64,000 nucleotides of DNA, from contig NZ_CP018171.1 of assembly GCF_001889605.1 (NCBI RefSeq), forward strand, positions 3,494,501-3,558,500, in the 5' to 3' direction. A program made the translations under genes and the position numbers. The notes under the pieces are model-generated. The model worked only from the letters and a program-made list of their open reading frames with translations, searched no databases and was not told the origin of the DNA. Source of the stretch: Aquibium oceanicum. Its GTDB lineage: Bacteria; Pseudomonadota; Alphaproteobacteria; Rhizobiales; Rhizobiaceae. Positions 16,846 to 26,084 of this stretch are shown here, one piece after another (within the stretch, counting starts at the first letter, position 1; every line of letters begins with the position of its first letter).

Positions 16846-16876
16846 CGAAAAGGGCGGCCCTGTCCGGACCGCCCTT
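16846..16876 (-). terminator. rho-independent terminator of the ABC transporter operon
   Basis: Read on the minus strand, AAGGGCGG pairs with CCGCCCTT (16869-16876 with 16850-16857) and is followed by a short T run. It lies 25 bases past the binding-protein gene and isolates the ABC operon from vapBC downstream. Confidence 0.75.
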
Positions 16877-16900
16877 CCCTCTCATCAGTCCATTCGGCGC

Positions 16901-17953
16901 CTATTCGTTCGGGTTCGGCATCCAGTCTGGCATGGCCACGTCGGCATGGGCGAACTGCGGCAGCTTGGCCGAGAGTTCCTCCATGTTCTTGATATCCTGG
17001 TCGTTCAGGTCCGCCTGAGTGATCAGGGTCGGCGGCACGATCACGCTGGCGCCGGGTTCCTCGCCGGCGAGCAGCATGGCGAGAGCGCGCACCGAAACCT
17101 GGCCGACGACCGCCGGGTTGGTGGCGGCAGTGGCGACCCAGGCGCTGCCGGGTTCGCGCATGGCGGAGATGTCGGCGGTCGAGATGTCGGCGGAGTAGAT
17201 CTTGATCGAGCTCGACAGGCCGGCCTCGTCCACGGCAATCTTCACGCCCTTGGCGAACTCGTCATAGGGCGCGAACATGACCTGGATGTCGGGGTTGGCA
17301 GTGACCACCGAACGCGCCTGGTTGGCGACCGAGTTGGCGATCGGATTGTCGAGCGTGCCGAACTGCGCGACCTCTTCGATGCCCGGATACTTTGCCTTGA
17401 ATTCCCGCCAGGTCTCGTCGCGGCGGTCAAGCGGCGCGATGCCGGCGACGTAGACGTAGCCCGCCTTCCAGGCCTCGCCATTGTCCTTTACGGCCTGCTC
17501 GAGAGCCAGGCGGGCGAGGTCGCGGTCGGACTGCTCGATCTGCGGGATGGCCGGGTTCTCGACGTTGACGTCGAAAGCGACGACCTTGATGCCGGCATCC
17601 ACCGCGCGCTGCGCGGCATCCTTCATGGATTCGGTCAGCCCGTGCTGGATGATGATGCCGTCGACGCCGAGCGCGATCGCCTGGTCCACCATGTCGGACT
17701 GGAGCGCGGCGTCCTGGCGGCTGTCGAGGACGCGCAGATTGACGCCGAGCGCCTTGGCCTGGGCTTCCACGCCCGACAGATAGGCCTGGAAGAAGTCGCC
17801 GGTCGACAGATAGCGCACCAACGCGATCTCGACGTCGCCCGGATTGTCGAACGGCGCCGGCTTGTCCTGCGCCGCGGCAAGCGCCGGCCACAGCAGGGTG
17901 GCTCCCATGAGGCCGGCGGCGAGCCGGCCGAGGTGTCTACGCGAAATTCTCAT
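16901..17953 (-). CDS. ribose-type ABC transporter substrate-binding protein
   Basis: 350-residue periplasmic binding protein of the RbsB-like sugar family. A signal peptide (HLGRLAAGLMGATLLWPALA, cut near AAAQ) precedes the mature domain. The domain has the two-lobe type I pattern with VDGIIIQHG, KVVAFDVNVENP, and an ADISTADISAMR hinge region. The ATG at 17953 has GGAGGAAAG upstream. Last gene of a three-gene operon (ATPase, permease, binding protein). Its ligand is probably a free 5-substituted ribose, judging from mtnK and mtnA on the other side of the shared promoter; this is inference from context. Confidence 0.9.
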   Translation of the reverse strand: MRISRRHLGRLAAGLMGATLLWPALAAAQDKPAPFDNPGDVEIALVRYLSTGDFFQAYLSGVEAQAKALGVNLRVLDSRQDAALQSDMVDQAIALGVDGIIIQHGLTESMKDAAQRAVDAGIKVVAFDVNVENPAIPQIEQSDRDLARLALEQAVKDNGEAWKAGYVYVAGIAPLDRRDETWREFKAKYPGIEEVAQFGTLDNPIANSVANQARSVVTANPDIQVMFAPYDEFAKGVKIAVDEAGLSSSIKIYSADISTADISAMREPGSAWVATAATNPAVVGQVSVRALAMLLAGEEPGASVIVPPTLITQADLNDQDIKNMEELSAKLPQFAHADVAMPDWMPNPNE

Positions 17954-17998
17954 GCTTTCCTCCACTTTTTACGTTTGGCATTTCCGGACGTTCCCGCC

Positions 17999-19066
17999 CT
18001 AGCGGCCATTGCGGCCGAGGAGCGCGAAGGTGAACACGAGCGCGATGACGAGCACCGCGCCCTTGACGAAATCCTGCGTGTAATAGGGCACGTTCATCAT
18101 AGTCAGCCCCTGCAGCAGGATGCCGACGAAGAGCGCGCCGATGGCCGTGCCGAACGCGTTGGGCTTGGCGGCACCCAGGACCGCGAAGCCGATCAGCGCC
18201 GCGGCGACCGCGTCGAGCAGGAGATTGTTGCCGGACGCGATGTCGCCGCGCCCCAGCCGGGCGGCGAGCAGGATGCCGCCGATCGAGGCGAACACGCCCG
18301 AGATGACGTAGGCCCAGATCTTGTACGCCTTGACCGGCGCACCGGCGAACTCCGCCGCGCGCGCGTTGGAGCCAACGGCGTACATCATGCGGCCGAAGCG
18401 CGTGTATTCGAGGAAGAACCAGATCAGGATGGCGAGCACGATCAGCACCACCACCGATGCCGGCACGAGGTCGGCGATGAAGAAATCGAAGCGGTGGCGG
18501 CCGAGCGCCAGGAACTCGGCGCTGAAGGTGCCCTGCGCTGTCGAGCCGTCCGGCAGGGTCATGCCGGCGGCGATCGAGCGGCCCTCGGTCGGGATGCGCT
18601 GGACGCCGATCAAGAGAAACATCATGCCGAGCGTGGCGAGCAGGTCCGGCACTCGCATGTAGCAGATGATGAGGCCGTTGATCAGGCCGACCAGCGCGCC
18701 GATGGCAAGGCACGCCAGCACCGCCACGAGCGCGTTCTGCTCCAGCACGACCATGACGTAGGCCGCCGCCATCATCGCCGACGTCGCGATGGAGCCGATC
18801 GACAGGTCGAAGCCCCCGACCACCAGCGTGGCGGTGACGCCCAGCGCCAGGATGCCGGTGATCGAGACGGACTGGAGGATGAAGACGGCGGCCTGCGGGG
18901 AGGCGAAGCCGCGGGTGGCGAGCGAGAAGAAGACGACGAGCCCGAAGAGCAGCGCCAGGAAGCCGTAGCGGATTGCCAGCGACCGCAGCCCGAGGCGCGG
19001 GCGCGCTGCCACCGCATCGCCAGCCTGCACCACCGGGCGTTCCGCCACGTCGCTGTCCATCGTCAC
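17999..19066 (-). CDS. ribose-type ABC transporter permease
   Basis: 355-residue integral membrane protein of the RbsC family with roughly 8-10 hydrophobic segments and the family signature GGFDLSIGSIATSA near residue 85. C-terminal segments such as ALIGFAVLGAAKPNAFGT match the conserved end of RbsC proteins. The start is ATG at 19066; an internal ATG two codons later is possible. It lies 9 bases after the ATPase gene and 45 bases before the binding-protein gene. As the only permease it likely forms a homodimer, unlike the rhizobial rhamnose importer, which uses two. Confidence 0.92.
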   Translation of the reverse strand: MTMDSDVAERPVVQAGDAVAARPRLGLRSLAIRYGFLALLFGLVVFFSLATRGFASPQAAVFILQSVSITGILALGVTATLVVGGFDLSIGSIATSAMMAAAYVMVVLEQNALVAVLACLAIGALVGLINGLIICYMRVPDLLATLGMMFLLIGVQRIPTEGRSIAAGMTLPDGSTAQGTFSAEFLALGRHRFDFFIADLVPASVVVLIVLAILIWFFLEYTRFGRMMYAVGSNARAAEFAGAPVKAYKIWAYVISGVFASIGGILLAARLGRGDIASGNNLLLDAVAAALIGFAVLGAAKPNAFGTAIGALFVGILLQGLTMMNVPYYTQDFVKGAVLVIALVFTFALLGRNGR

Positions 19067-19075
19067 CCGTTCCCT

Positions 19076-20587
19076 CTACGCCGCGCCCTGGAGGCGCTTG
19101 CCCGCGACCTCGGCGAGCAGCAGGTCTATGTCGATGTCGCGGTTGAGGTGCTCGCCCACGATCGTGTGTTCCGACATGACGAGGATCCGGTCGGCCGTCT
19201 CCAGCGCCTCGTCCAGTTCCGTGAGGAACAGCAGCGTCGCGCGGCTGCCGGCGCTCTCGCGCAGCTTGGCCGCGATATCGTGGCGCGCCGAGATGTCGAC
19301 GCCCTGGAACGGCTCGTCGAGCACCAGCAGGCGCGACGGCTGGGTAAGCCAGCGCGCCACCGTCACCTTCTGCTGGTTGCCGCCCGATAGCGTCGCCAGA
19401 TCATCCCGCTCCGACTGGCAGACCACGTTCATGTCGGCGATCCGCTCGCGCGCGGCCGCCCGTTCGCCGCGCCGGCTGGCGACGCCAAAGCGCGAAAAGC
19501 GCGGCAGGAAGGGCAGGCTCATGTTTTCGTAGATGTTGAAGTCCGGCACGATGCCGGTGCGCGCCCGATCCTTGGCGACGAGGAAGACGCCGCTGCGGAT
19601 CGCGTCCGCCGGCGTCCGCGGTGCGTAGGGCGCGCCGTCGAGGCTCATCGAGCCGAAGACCGGCGCCGACAGCCCGAAGATGGTTTCCGCAAGTTTCGTC
19701 TTGCCAACGCCGACCAGTCCGGTGATGGCGACGACCTCGCCGGTGCCGAGCGCCAGCGAGAAAGGCCGGGCGCCCCGATGGATGCACAGGTCGGTCGCGG
19801 TGAAGACGCGCCGGTCGGCATCGCGCGAGGCGAGCCCGCCGGAGTTCAGGTTCTGCCCGAGCATGGCGTTGACCGCGCCCTCGTAGTCGAGCGGCTTTTC
19901 GTCGAAGACGCCGGCGATGCGCCCGTCGCGCAGGCTGATAATGCGGTGGGCGAGACGGCGGATGTCGGACATGCGGTGCGAGATGTAGAGGATCGCCACG
20001 CCGCGCTCGCGCAGCCGGTCGATCAGGGAAAAGAGACGGGAGGCCTCATTGCTCGACAGCGACGAGGTCGGCTCGTCGAGGATCATCACCTTCGGCTCGC
20101 GCGCCATGGCACGCGCGATCGCCACCATCTGGCGGTCGGCGAGCGAGAGTTCGGTGACGTCGGCCCGCAAGTCAATGTCGAGGCCCATGCGCCCGGCGAC
20201 TTCGGCCGCCTCGCGGCGGATGCGGCGGGGATTGAAGAACGCGCCGGAACCGGGGCCATTCAGCCGATCGAGGACGAGGTTCGTCGCGACGTCGAGGTCC
20301 CCGACGACGCCGTCGTCGATGTTCTGGTGCACGGTCACGACACCGGCCCGCATGGCGTCGGCCGGCGATCCCGGGAGGAACGGCGCGTCGCCCAGCATCA
20401 TCACGCCGCGGTCGGCGCGGTGGATGCCGCTCATGATCTTGACGAGGGTGGATTTTCCGGCGCCGTTGGCTCCCATGAGCACGGTGACCTCGCCGGCGCG
20501 CAGGTCGAGCGCGATGCCGCGCAGCACCTCGTTCGGCCCGAACGATTTCCCCAGCCCCGCGATCCGGAAAACGGCGGTGTCTGCCAT
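19076..20587 (-). CDS. ribose-type ABC transporter ATP-binding protein (two NBDs)
   Basis: 503-residue RbsA-like protein with two fused nucleotide-binding domains. The first has GANGAGKSTLVK, SLADRQMVAIARAM and DEPTSSL. The second has a degenerate Walker A (GLVGVGKTKLAE), an intact LSGGNQQKV signature and DEPFQGVD. This asymmetry is normal for sugar importers. The ATG at 20587 has GGAGGAG upstream; the longer frame to 20626 would reach the operator. First gene of the importer operon, divergent from mtnK. Confidence 0.93.
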   Translation of the reverse strand: MADTAVFRIAGLGKSFGPNEVLRGIALDLRAGEVTVLMGANGAGKSTLVKIMSGIHRADRGVMMLGDAPFLPGSPADAMRAGVVTVHQNIDDGVVGDLDVATNLVLDRLNGPGSGAFFNPRRIRREAAEVAGRMGLDIDLRADVTELSLADRQMVAIARAMAREPKVMILDEPTSSLSSNEASRLFSLIDRLRERGVAILYISHRMSDIRRLAHRIISLRDGRIAGVFDEKPLDYEGAVNAMLGQNLNSGGLASRDADRRVFTATDLCIHRGARPFSLALGTGEVVAITGLVGVGKTKLAETIFGLSAPVFGSMSLDGAPYAPRTPADAIRSGVFLVAKDRARTGIVPDFNIYENMSLPFLPRFSRFGVASRRGERAAARERIADMNVVCQSERDDLATLSGGNQQKVTVARWLTQPSRLLVLDEPFQGVDISARHDIAAKLRESAGSRATLLFLTELDEALETADRILVMSEHTIVGEHLNRDIDIDLLLAEVAGKRLQGAA

Positions 20588-20626
20588 GCACTCCTCCCGA
20601 TCCGACGCTAGGCACCGCCCGAGCAA

Positions 20627-20652
20627 TTGTCAACATCATTGACAAATGACAG
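20627..20652. promoter_or_regulatory. putative operator B in the mtnK/ABC divergent promoter
   Basis: TTGTCAA (20627-20633), TTGACAA (20639-20645) and ATGACAG (20646-20652) give the pattern TTGTCAA-N6-TGAC-N-AATGACA, also found before the SorC-type regulator gene at 12969. TTGTCAA and TTGACAA also form an inverted repeat with a 5-base centre. The site lies in the 122-base gap between two divergent operons and could control both. Confidence 0.72.
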
Positions 20653-20709
20653 AGCCTTGCTAGCGTAATCGCGCTCCGGGCGGCGGTCCGGGACGTGAGG
20701 AGGAGCAAT

Positions 20710-21996
20710 ATGCAGGAGATCGCGTTCAAGGCCCTGTCGGTCGAGACGTTGGGCCGGAGGCTCGGCGGCGTCGCGGCGGTGGCTGACCGCGTCGGCGGCG
20801 CGGCCGAAAACTGGAAGATCCGCGAGGTCGGCGACGGCAACCTCAATCTCGTCTTCATCGTGGAAGGCGAGGCCGGCACGGTCGTGGTCAAGCAGGCACT
20901 TCCCTATGTCCGCCTCGTCGGCGACAGCTGGCCGCTCCCCCTGAAACGCTCCTTCTTCGAATACAATGCTCTTGTGCGCCAGCAGCAGAGAGCGCCGGGC
21001 ATGGTGCCGGAGATCTTCCACCACGACGAGGCGCAGGCGCTAGTGGTGATGGAGTTCCTGTCGCCCCACATCATCCTGCGCCGCGCGCTGATAAAGGGCG
21101 AGCAGCTGCCGCGCATCGCCGAGGATCTCGGGCTGTTCATGGCGCGGACACTGTTTCGCGGCTCCGACCTTTCGCTCACGCCGCGCGTACGCAAGGAGGA
21201 CATGGCGCTGTTCGCCGACAATGTTGAACTGTGCGACATCACGGAAAACCTCGTCTTCACCGATCCCTATTTCGACGCGCCGATGAACCGGCACACGCCG
21301 GGCCTCGACCCGGTCGTGGCCCGGCTGCGCGCCGATCGCGACCTGAAGGTCGAGGCGCAGAAGATTAAGCATCTCTTCGCCGCCAAGGCGGAGACGCTGG
21401 TGCACGGCGACCTCCACACCGGCTCCGTGATGGTCACGCCCGGCGACACGCGCATCATCGATCCGGAGTTCGCCTTCTACGGGCCGATCTCCTTCGATGT
21501 CGGCATGCTGCTCGCCAACTACTGGATGTCGTTCTTCTCGCAGGCTGGCCACGAGACGGAAGGCTCGCGCGACGCGATGCGGGCATACCTGCTGTCGGTG
21601 ATCGAGAAGACATGGTCAGTGTTCCGCACGGAGTTCTCGCATCTGTGGCGCACCGAGCGCACCGGCATGCTCTACCACCGCAGCCTCTACGAGGACCAGG
21701 GCGACGATCTCGCCTCCGAGCAGGCGCTCGGCCATCTGCTGCACGAGGTATGGACCGAGTTGCTGGGCTTTGCCGGCGTCGAGATCCACCGCCGCATCCT
21801 GGGTCTCGCCCACAATGCCGATTTCGAGGACATCGCGGACGAGACGGCACGCGCGCAATGCGAGACCGCGGCGCTGGCGTTCGGCAGGCACATCGCCGTG
21901 AACCGCCGCCACATCCAGTCGCTCGCCGAGATCAATGCGCTCGCCGAGACGCTGAACGGCGCGCGGAAATCGATGCTCGCGGAGAAGGCTTCATGA
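20710..21996 (+). CDS. mtnK: S-methyl-5-thioribose kinase
   Basis: 428-residue kinase of the aminoglycoside-phosphotransferase-like fold that phosphorylates methylthioribose (or 5-deoxyribose) at C1. Visible landmarks are [13 protein letters not shown] (ATP-binding loop), [11 protein letters not shown] (catalytic loop with Asp) and [15 protein letters not shown] (metal-binding region), all typical of MtnK. The ATG at 20710 has GAGGAGGAG upstream. The stop overlaps the mtnA start (ATGA), so the two are coupled. The promoter region is shared with the divergent ABC importer. Confidence 0.94.
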   Translation: MQEIAFKALSVETLGRRLGGVAAVADRVGGAAENWKIREVGDGNLNLVFIVEGEAGTVVVKQALPYVRLVGDSWPLPLKRSFFEYNALVRQQQRAPGMVPEIFHHDEAQALVVMEFLSPHIILRRALIKGEQLPRIAEDLGLFMARTLFRGSDLSLTPRVRKEDMALFADNVELCDITENLVFTDPYFDAPMNRHTPGLDPVVARLRADRDLKVEAQKIKHLFAAKAETLVHGDLHTGSVMVTPGDTRIIDPEFAFYGPISFDVGMLLANYWMSFFSQAGHETEGSRDAMRAYLLSVIEKTWSVFRTEFSHLWRTERTGMLYHRSLYEDQGDDLASEQALGHLLHEVWTELLGFAGVEIHRRILGLAHNADFEDIADETARAQCETAALAFGRHIAVNRRHIQSLAEINALAETLNGARKSMLAEKAS

Positions 21997-23099
21997 AGGT
22001 TTCCGGCAGGCACTACCGCACGATCTGGGTCAATGAGGACGGCTGGTCGGTCGACATCATCGACCAGCGCTGGCTGCCGCACGATTTCCGCGTCGAGACG
22101 GTCCGCACCGTCGACGGCATCGCCACCGCGATCCGCGACATGTGGGTGCGCGGCGCGCCGCTCATCGGCGTCACCGCAGCCTACGGCGTGGCGCTGCGCA
22201 TGCGCGAGGACGCCTCCGACGCCTCGCTCGATGCGGCATGGGAGACCCTGCACGCGACCCGGCCGACCGCGATCAACCTGCGCTGGGCGCTCGACGAGAT
22301 GCGCCGCGTGCTGCGTCCGCTTCCTGTCTCCGAAAGGGCAAAGGCCGCCTATCGTCGCGCCGCCGAGATCGCCGACGAGGACGTGGAGCTGAACCGCGGC
22401 ATCGGCCGGAACGGACTGGAGATCATCCGGACGATCGCGGCCAAGAAGAAGCCAGGCGAGCCGGTCAACATCCTTACCCACTGCAATGCCGGGTGGCTTG
22501 CCACCGTCGACTACGGCACGGCGACCGCGCCGATCTATCTCGCGACGGAAGCCGGGATACCGATCCACGTCTATGTCGACGAGACGCGGCCGCGAAATCA
22601 GGGCGCGCACCTGACGGCGTGGGAGATGGCGGGCCACGGCGTTCCGCACACGCTGATCGTCGACAACGCCGGCGGCCATCTGATGCAGCATGGCATGGTC
22701 GACATGGTGATCGTCGGCACCGACCGCACGACGGCCAACGGCGACGTCTGCAACAAGATCGGCACCTACCTGAAGGCGCTCGCGGCGAAGGACAATGGCG
22801 TGCCCTTCTATGTCGGCCTGCCCTCCCCCACCATCGACTGGACCGTACGCGACGGCGTGAAGGAAATCCCGATCGAGGAGCGGTCGGCCGACGAGGTCTC
22901 GCTGGTCTGGGGCCGCGACGAGGACGGCAAGACCCGGCAGGTGCGGATTTCCCCCGAGGCGACGCCCTGCGGCAACTACGCCTTCGACGTCACGCCCGCT
23001 CGCCTCATCACCGGGCTCATCACCGAGCGCGGCATCGCCGACGCCTCTGCTGAAGGACTGGCCCGGCTCTTCCCCGAGCGCAGCGGCATGGCGGCCTGA
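21993..23099 (+). CDS. mtnA: S-methyl-5-thioribose-1-phosphate isomerase
   Basis: 368-residue aldose-ketose isomerase that converts 5-methylthioribose 1-phosphate to the ribulose 1-phosphate. The family markers [22 protein letters not shown] with catalytic Cys164, [10 protein letters not shown], and [11 protein letters not shown] with catalytic Asp244 are all intact. MtnA enzymes are known to accept 5-deoxyribose 1-phosphate too. No mtnB, mtnC, mtnD or mtnE follows, so the product probably goes to the aldolase encoded at 14043 rather than back to methionine. Confidence 0.95.
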   Translation: MKVSGRHYRTIWVNEDGWSVDIIDQRWLPHDFRVETVRTVDGIATAIRDMWVRGAPLIGVTAAYGVALRMREDASDASLDAAWETLHATRPTAINLRWALDEMRRVLRPLPVSERAKAAYRRAAEIADEDVELNRGIGRNGLEIIRTIAAKKKPGEPVNILTHCNAGWLATVDYGTATAPIYLATEAGIPIHVYVDETRPRNQGAHLTAWEMAGHGVPHTLIVDNAGGHLMQHGMVDMVIVGTDRTTANGDVCNKIGTYLKALAAKDNGVPFYVGLPSPTIDWTVRDGVKEIPIEERSADEVSLVWGRDEDGKTRQVRISPEATPCGNYAFDVTPARLITGLITERGIADASAEGLARLFPERSGMAA

Positions 23100-23165
23100 G
23101 GAAGCGACCGCGAGCGGTACGGCGCCGAGGTTGCGCCTCCCGACGATCGAAGTCATCATGCCCGC

Positions 23166-23516
23166 ATGAGACTTCTTTGTCTTCTCGCCGTCAGTCTTCT
23201 GGCCGGCTGTGCCAGTCCCGCGCCCGTCTCGTCGGTCTATCCGCCGACGGATCCGGACGACGTCGATACCTCCTGGACGCCGACGACAGGCGCGGTCATG
23301 CTGGGACGGGTGAGCGGACATGCCTGTTCCGAAAAATACATCGACAGGCGCGATCCGTCGAAGACGGCGGCGCGCCGTGCCCTGAAGGAAGAAGCGGCAA
23401 AGCTTGGTGCGACGGGTATCCATCGCGTGACATACGTCGACCTGGGCACATTCGGTCCCTGCCGCGGTAAGCAGGGTGTCGAGGCAACCGGCATCGCCTA
23501 CAGGGACGCCGATTGA
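23166..23516 (+). CDS. small lipoprotein
   Basis: 116-residue predicted outer- or inner-membrane lipoprotein. The signal sequence MRLLCLLAVSLLAGC ends in a lipobox (LAGC). The mature part has a disordered Pro/Asp-rich linker and a small domain with two cysteines (HACSEKY and FGPCRGK) that could pair. The sequence GATGIHRVTYVDLGTFGPC is reminiscent of small RcsF/DUF4156-like lipoprotein domains, but I cannot assign it firmly. It lies 66 bases after mtnA in the same direction and may be unrelated to it. Confidence 0.72.
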   Translation: MRLLCLLAVSLLAGCASPAPVSSVYPPTDPDDVDTSWTPTTGAVMLGRVSGHACSEKYIDRRDPSKTAARRALKEEAAKLGATGIHRVTYVDLGTFGPCRGKQGVEATGIAYRDAD

Positions 23517-23813
23517 CCGCGTTGGTGGGTATCCCTCAGGGAACCTGTCGCAAGATCTCGTCTCTGATCCGGAACTTGTCTTGCGCCGGAGATGTTCTGG
23601 CAGCGGATTCGCTTTGATCCTATCATCGGCAGCGACTCGCGGTCCGTGCCGCACGGCGAGTCGGGCATCCATTATCGCCTGTGGAACGATCCGGACGGAT
23701 GCATGCGATCTGGCGTACTGGTGCCGACGGCCTTCGGAGAACGGGTTCGGATGAAGATGTCGAATATCGATGGGCGGCGAGCCGGACGCGGGAATCGCGC
23801 CGACGGGAGAGGC

Positions 23814-24212
23814 GTGCGAACGGCCCTGCTCCTTTGCGTCGTCGCGCTGACTGCGTGCCAGTCGGCGCCCGCCGGCCCCGGAGCGGTCGCGACCTCGTCC
23901 AAGAGCGCGGCGTTGCGTACCATGGAGCAGGTGGCAATCAATGCGCACAAATGCTGGTTTGCCAGCAATGACCCGGCGTTCCGCAGCTACAGCTTCGCCA
24001 ACGAGCTGAATTCTTTCTCCGGCCGGCCGCGCTTCCTTCTGGTGCCGAAGAGCAATTTCGGCGGAAAGCCGATGCTCGTCGTGCAGGCGGAAGGCGAACC
24101 GGCCCGGGTGGATGCATTCGGCCCGCTGATGGACCAACCCGTCGGCACCCGCGTCTCCGCCGACCTGAAGAGATGGATCGGCGGTTCGGCCTCCTGCACG
24201 CAGACGGCGTGA
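23814..24212 (+). CDS. lipoprotein of unknown function
   Basis: 132-residue predicted lipoprotein: RTALLLCVVALTACQS has a hydrophobic stretch and a lipobox ending at Cys15. I place the start at a GTG with GGGAGAGG just upstream, because the signal sequence begins there; ATG codons at 23751 and 23757 would add about 20 charged residues before it. The mature domain has two cysteines (HKCWFASN and SASCTQTA near the end). No family recognised. Confidence 0.62.
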   Translation: MRTALLLCVVALTACQSAPAGPGAVATSSKSAALRTMEQVAINAHKCWFASNDPAFRSYSFANELNSFSGRPRFLLVPKSNFGGKPMLVVQAEGEPARVDAFGPLMDQPVGTRVSADLKRWIGGSASCTQTA

Positions 24213-24232
24213 CAAGCGACCCGACCGGACAG

Positions 24233-24466
24233 CTATTTCCAGAACGGCCGCGATGCTTCGCGGTGCGCCATCGAGCGGGAGATGCCGATATCCTTCAGCT
24301 GGTCGTCCGACAGCGCCAGGAGGTCGCGCCTCTGCCGCCGCCGCTCGAACGCATCCTCGATGCGGCGCAGAATCCAGGACAGCACATGCCTCAAACCAGG
24401 GCGGCGAACCGCGGCTGATCCGACGGATTCCGCATGCCCAATCTGTGTCGAATACATTGCGCTCAT
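24233..24466 (-). CDS. DUF1127 (YjiS-like) small protein
   Basis: 77-residue protein whose C-terminal half has the DUF1127 pattern: a basic helix (RRIEDAFERRRQRRDLLALSD) and DDQLKDIGISRSMAHREASRPFW. Small DUF1127 proteins in Agrobacterium and relatives act as RNA-binding factors affecting phosphate and carbon metabolism. It is divergent from the MocR-type regulator with a 93-base shared promoter region, a common arrangement in this order, which suggests control by that regulator. Confidence 0.85.
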   Translation of the reverse strand: MSAMYSTQIGHAESVGSAAVRRPGLRHVLSWILRRIEDAFERRRQRRDLLALSDDQLKDIGISRSMAHREASRPFWK

Positions 24467-24551
24467 TGTTCCTATCCTTATACTCGATTGTACCCGCTCT
24501 TCGTCCCAGCCGATGTATGTATTGACTCACATTGCAGGACAATATAGAGAA

Positions 24552-24566
24552 TTGTCACAATGACAA
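24552..24566. promoter_or_regulatory. palindrome overlapping the MocR start codon
   Basis: TTGTCACAATGACAA is an inverted repeat whose right arm includes the ATG at 24560. A second inverted pair (ACAAT at 24536-24540 region and ATTGT at 24551-24555) overlaps it. Its placement fits negative autoregulation and control of the divergent DUF1127 gene. Confidence 0.5.
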
Positions 24567-25975
24567 ATTGGATGCCGAAACTCGCCGAAGGGGCTGGGCC
24601 GCTGTATCTGCGGCTCGCCGGTCAGATCGAGAGCGACATCGCCTCGGGCACGCTGCCCGTCGGTGCGAAACTCCCGCCACAACGCAACCTCGCCTACGAC
24701 ATCGGTGTCACGCTCGGCACGGTGGGCCGCGCCTATGCGCTGGTGCGCGAAAAGGGGCTGGTGTCGGGGGAAGTGGGCCGCGGGACTTTCGTCCTCGGCA
24801 GCGAGAGCGCAAGGACGTCGGCCCCTCATCCGACACCGGATTTCTTCGGCGGCACCCGCGCACTCGTCTCGCCGCCCGGCCTGCTGCGGCTCGATACGAC
24901 CGCCGCGCCCGATGTCGGCCAGACCGCCGCCATCGAGACCGTGACGGCACGCATCGCGCGCGACCAGACGAGGCACAGCCTGGACTACGTCCGCGCCCCG
25001 GCGCCCTCATGGCGCGAAGCCGGCAGGGCATGGCTCGCCGCAGGCGACTGGCAGCCGGAGACGGACGACATCGTGCCGGCACTGGGCGCCCACGCGGCGA
25101 TCCTCGCCGTCATCGCGGCCGTGACCGCGCCGGGCGACCGTATCGTCTTCGAGCAGCTCACCTATTCCTCGGTGGCGCGCAGTGCGGCGCTGATCGGCCG
25201 GCGACCGGTGGCGGTCGACATGGACGACGAGGGCATGTGCCCGGAGGATTTCGAGCATCTCTGCGCCCAGCAGCATCCGAAGATGGCGTTCCTGATGCCC
25301 GACATGCAGAACCCGACGCTCGGCGTTATGTCGGAAGCACGGCGGCGGCAGATCGCCGAGATCGCGCGGCGCTACAATGTCTGGCTGATCGAGGATGCGG
25401 TCTACGGTTCGCTGATCGGGGAGCGGGCGATCCCGCTCGCCGCACTAGCCCCGGAGCGGACGTTCCACGTCGGGGGGCTCTCCAAATCCGTGGCGGCGGG
25501 CATCCGCGCCGGCTGGGTCGCCTGCCCGCCCTACTACGCCGCCCGCGTCCAGACCGCCTACCGGATGCTGACCGGCGGCAAGCCCTTCCTGCTCGCCGAA
25601 CTCGCCGCGCGGCTGGTGCTGTCGGGCGAGGCGGACGCGATCCGCACCAGGGTGCGACGGGAAATCGCCGAGCGCGAGGCCATCGCCCGCCAGCTTCTGG
25701 CCGGGCTCGACTTCGCCTCCGGCCCGCAGGCGCCGTTCCTCTGGATGAAGCTTCCCGAGCCGTGGCTTTCGGGCATCTTCCGTAACGCCGCGTCGAACGA
25801 GGGCGTGCTGATCGACGAAGAGGACGAGTTCAAGCCCTCGCGCACTGACAAGATCTTCCACCGCATCCGCATCGCCTTTTCGGATCCCCCCGCCCGTGAC
25901 GACATGCGGCGCGGCCTGGGAACCATCCGCCGCTTGCTCGAGGGCGGCGCCGCCGGCCACGACAACTTCGGCTGA
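24560..25975 (+). CDS. MocR-type GntR/aminotransferase regulator
   Basis: 471-residue fusion of a GntR winged-helix domain ([20 protein letters not shown], then [18 protein letters not shown]) and a PLP-dependent aminotransferase class I domain. The PLP-binding lysine is Lys309 in [17 protein letters not shown]. MocR proteins use PLP or an amino-acid adduct as ligand to regulate neighbouring genes. The start at 24560 lies inside a palindrome. The divergent neighbour is a DUF1127 gene; downstream is purL, after a gap of about 110 bases, and probably independent. The effector cannot be told from sequence. Confidence 0.88.
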   Translation: MTNWMPKLAEGAGPLYLRLAGQIESDIASGTLPVGAKLPPQRNLAYDIGVTLGTVGRAYALVREKGLVSGEVGRGTFVLGSESARTSAPHPTPDFFGGTRALVSPPGLLRLDTTAAPDVGQTAAIETVTARIARDQTRHSLDYVRAPAPSWREAGRAWLAAGDWQPETDDIVPALGAHAAILAVIAAVTAPGDRIVFEQLTYSSVARSAALIGRRPVAVDMDDEGMCPEDFEHLCAQQHPKMAFLMPDMQNPTLGVMSEARRRQIAEIARRYNVWLIEDAVYGSLIGERAIPLAALAPERTFHVGGLSKSVAAGIRAGWVACPPYYAARVQTAYRMLTGGKPFLLAELAARLVLSGEADAIRTRVRREIAEREAIARQLLAGLDFASGPQAPFLWMKLPEPWLSGIFRNAASNEGVLIDEEDEFKPSRTDKIFHRIRIAFSDPPARDDMRRGLGTIRRLLEGGAAGHDNFG

Positions 25976-26084
25976 TCGGGACGACCCCGCATTTTCAGTG
26001 GCTTTTTGGCTGCGCTCGGGTGCATCCGGGCCGGCGTTGCGCTATGGGGACGGCAGCATCGCGCCTTCGGAGTCCACGGCTGGC

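Noticed and set aside
21993-23099. Full methionine salvage pathway
   Set aside because: Only mtnK and mtnA occur; no dehydratase, enolase-phosphatase, dioxygenase or matching aminotransferase gene is in the window.
21687-24542. 951-codon open frame on the minus strand opposite mtnK, mtnA and the lipoprotein genes
   Set aside because: It is a shadow of GC-rich coding sequence: the plus-strand genes have clear family motifs and ribosome binding sites, and this frame has none and crosses several intergenic gaps.
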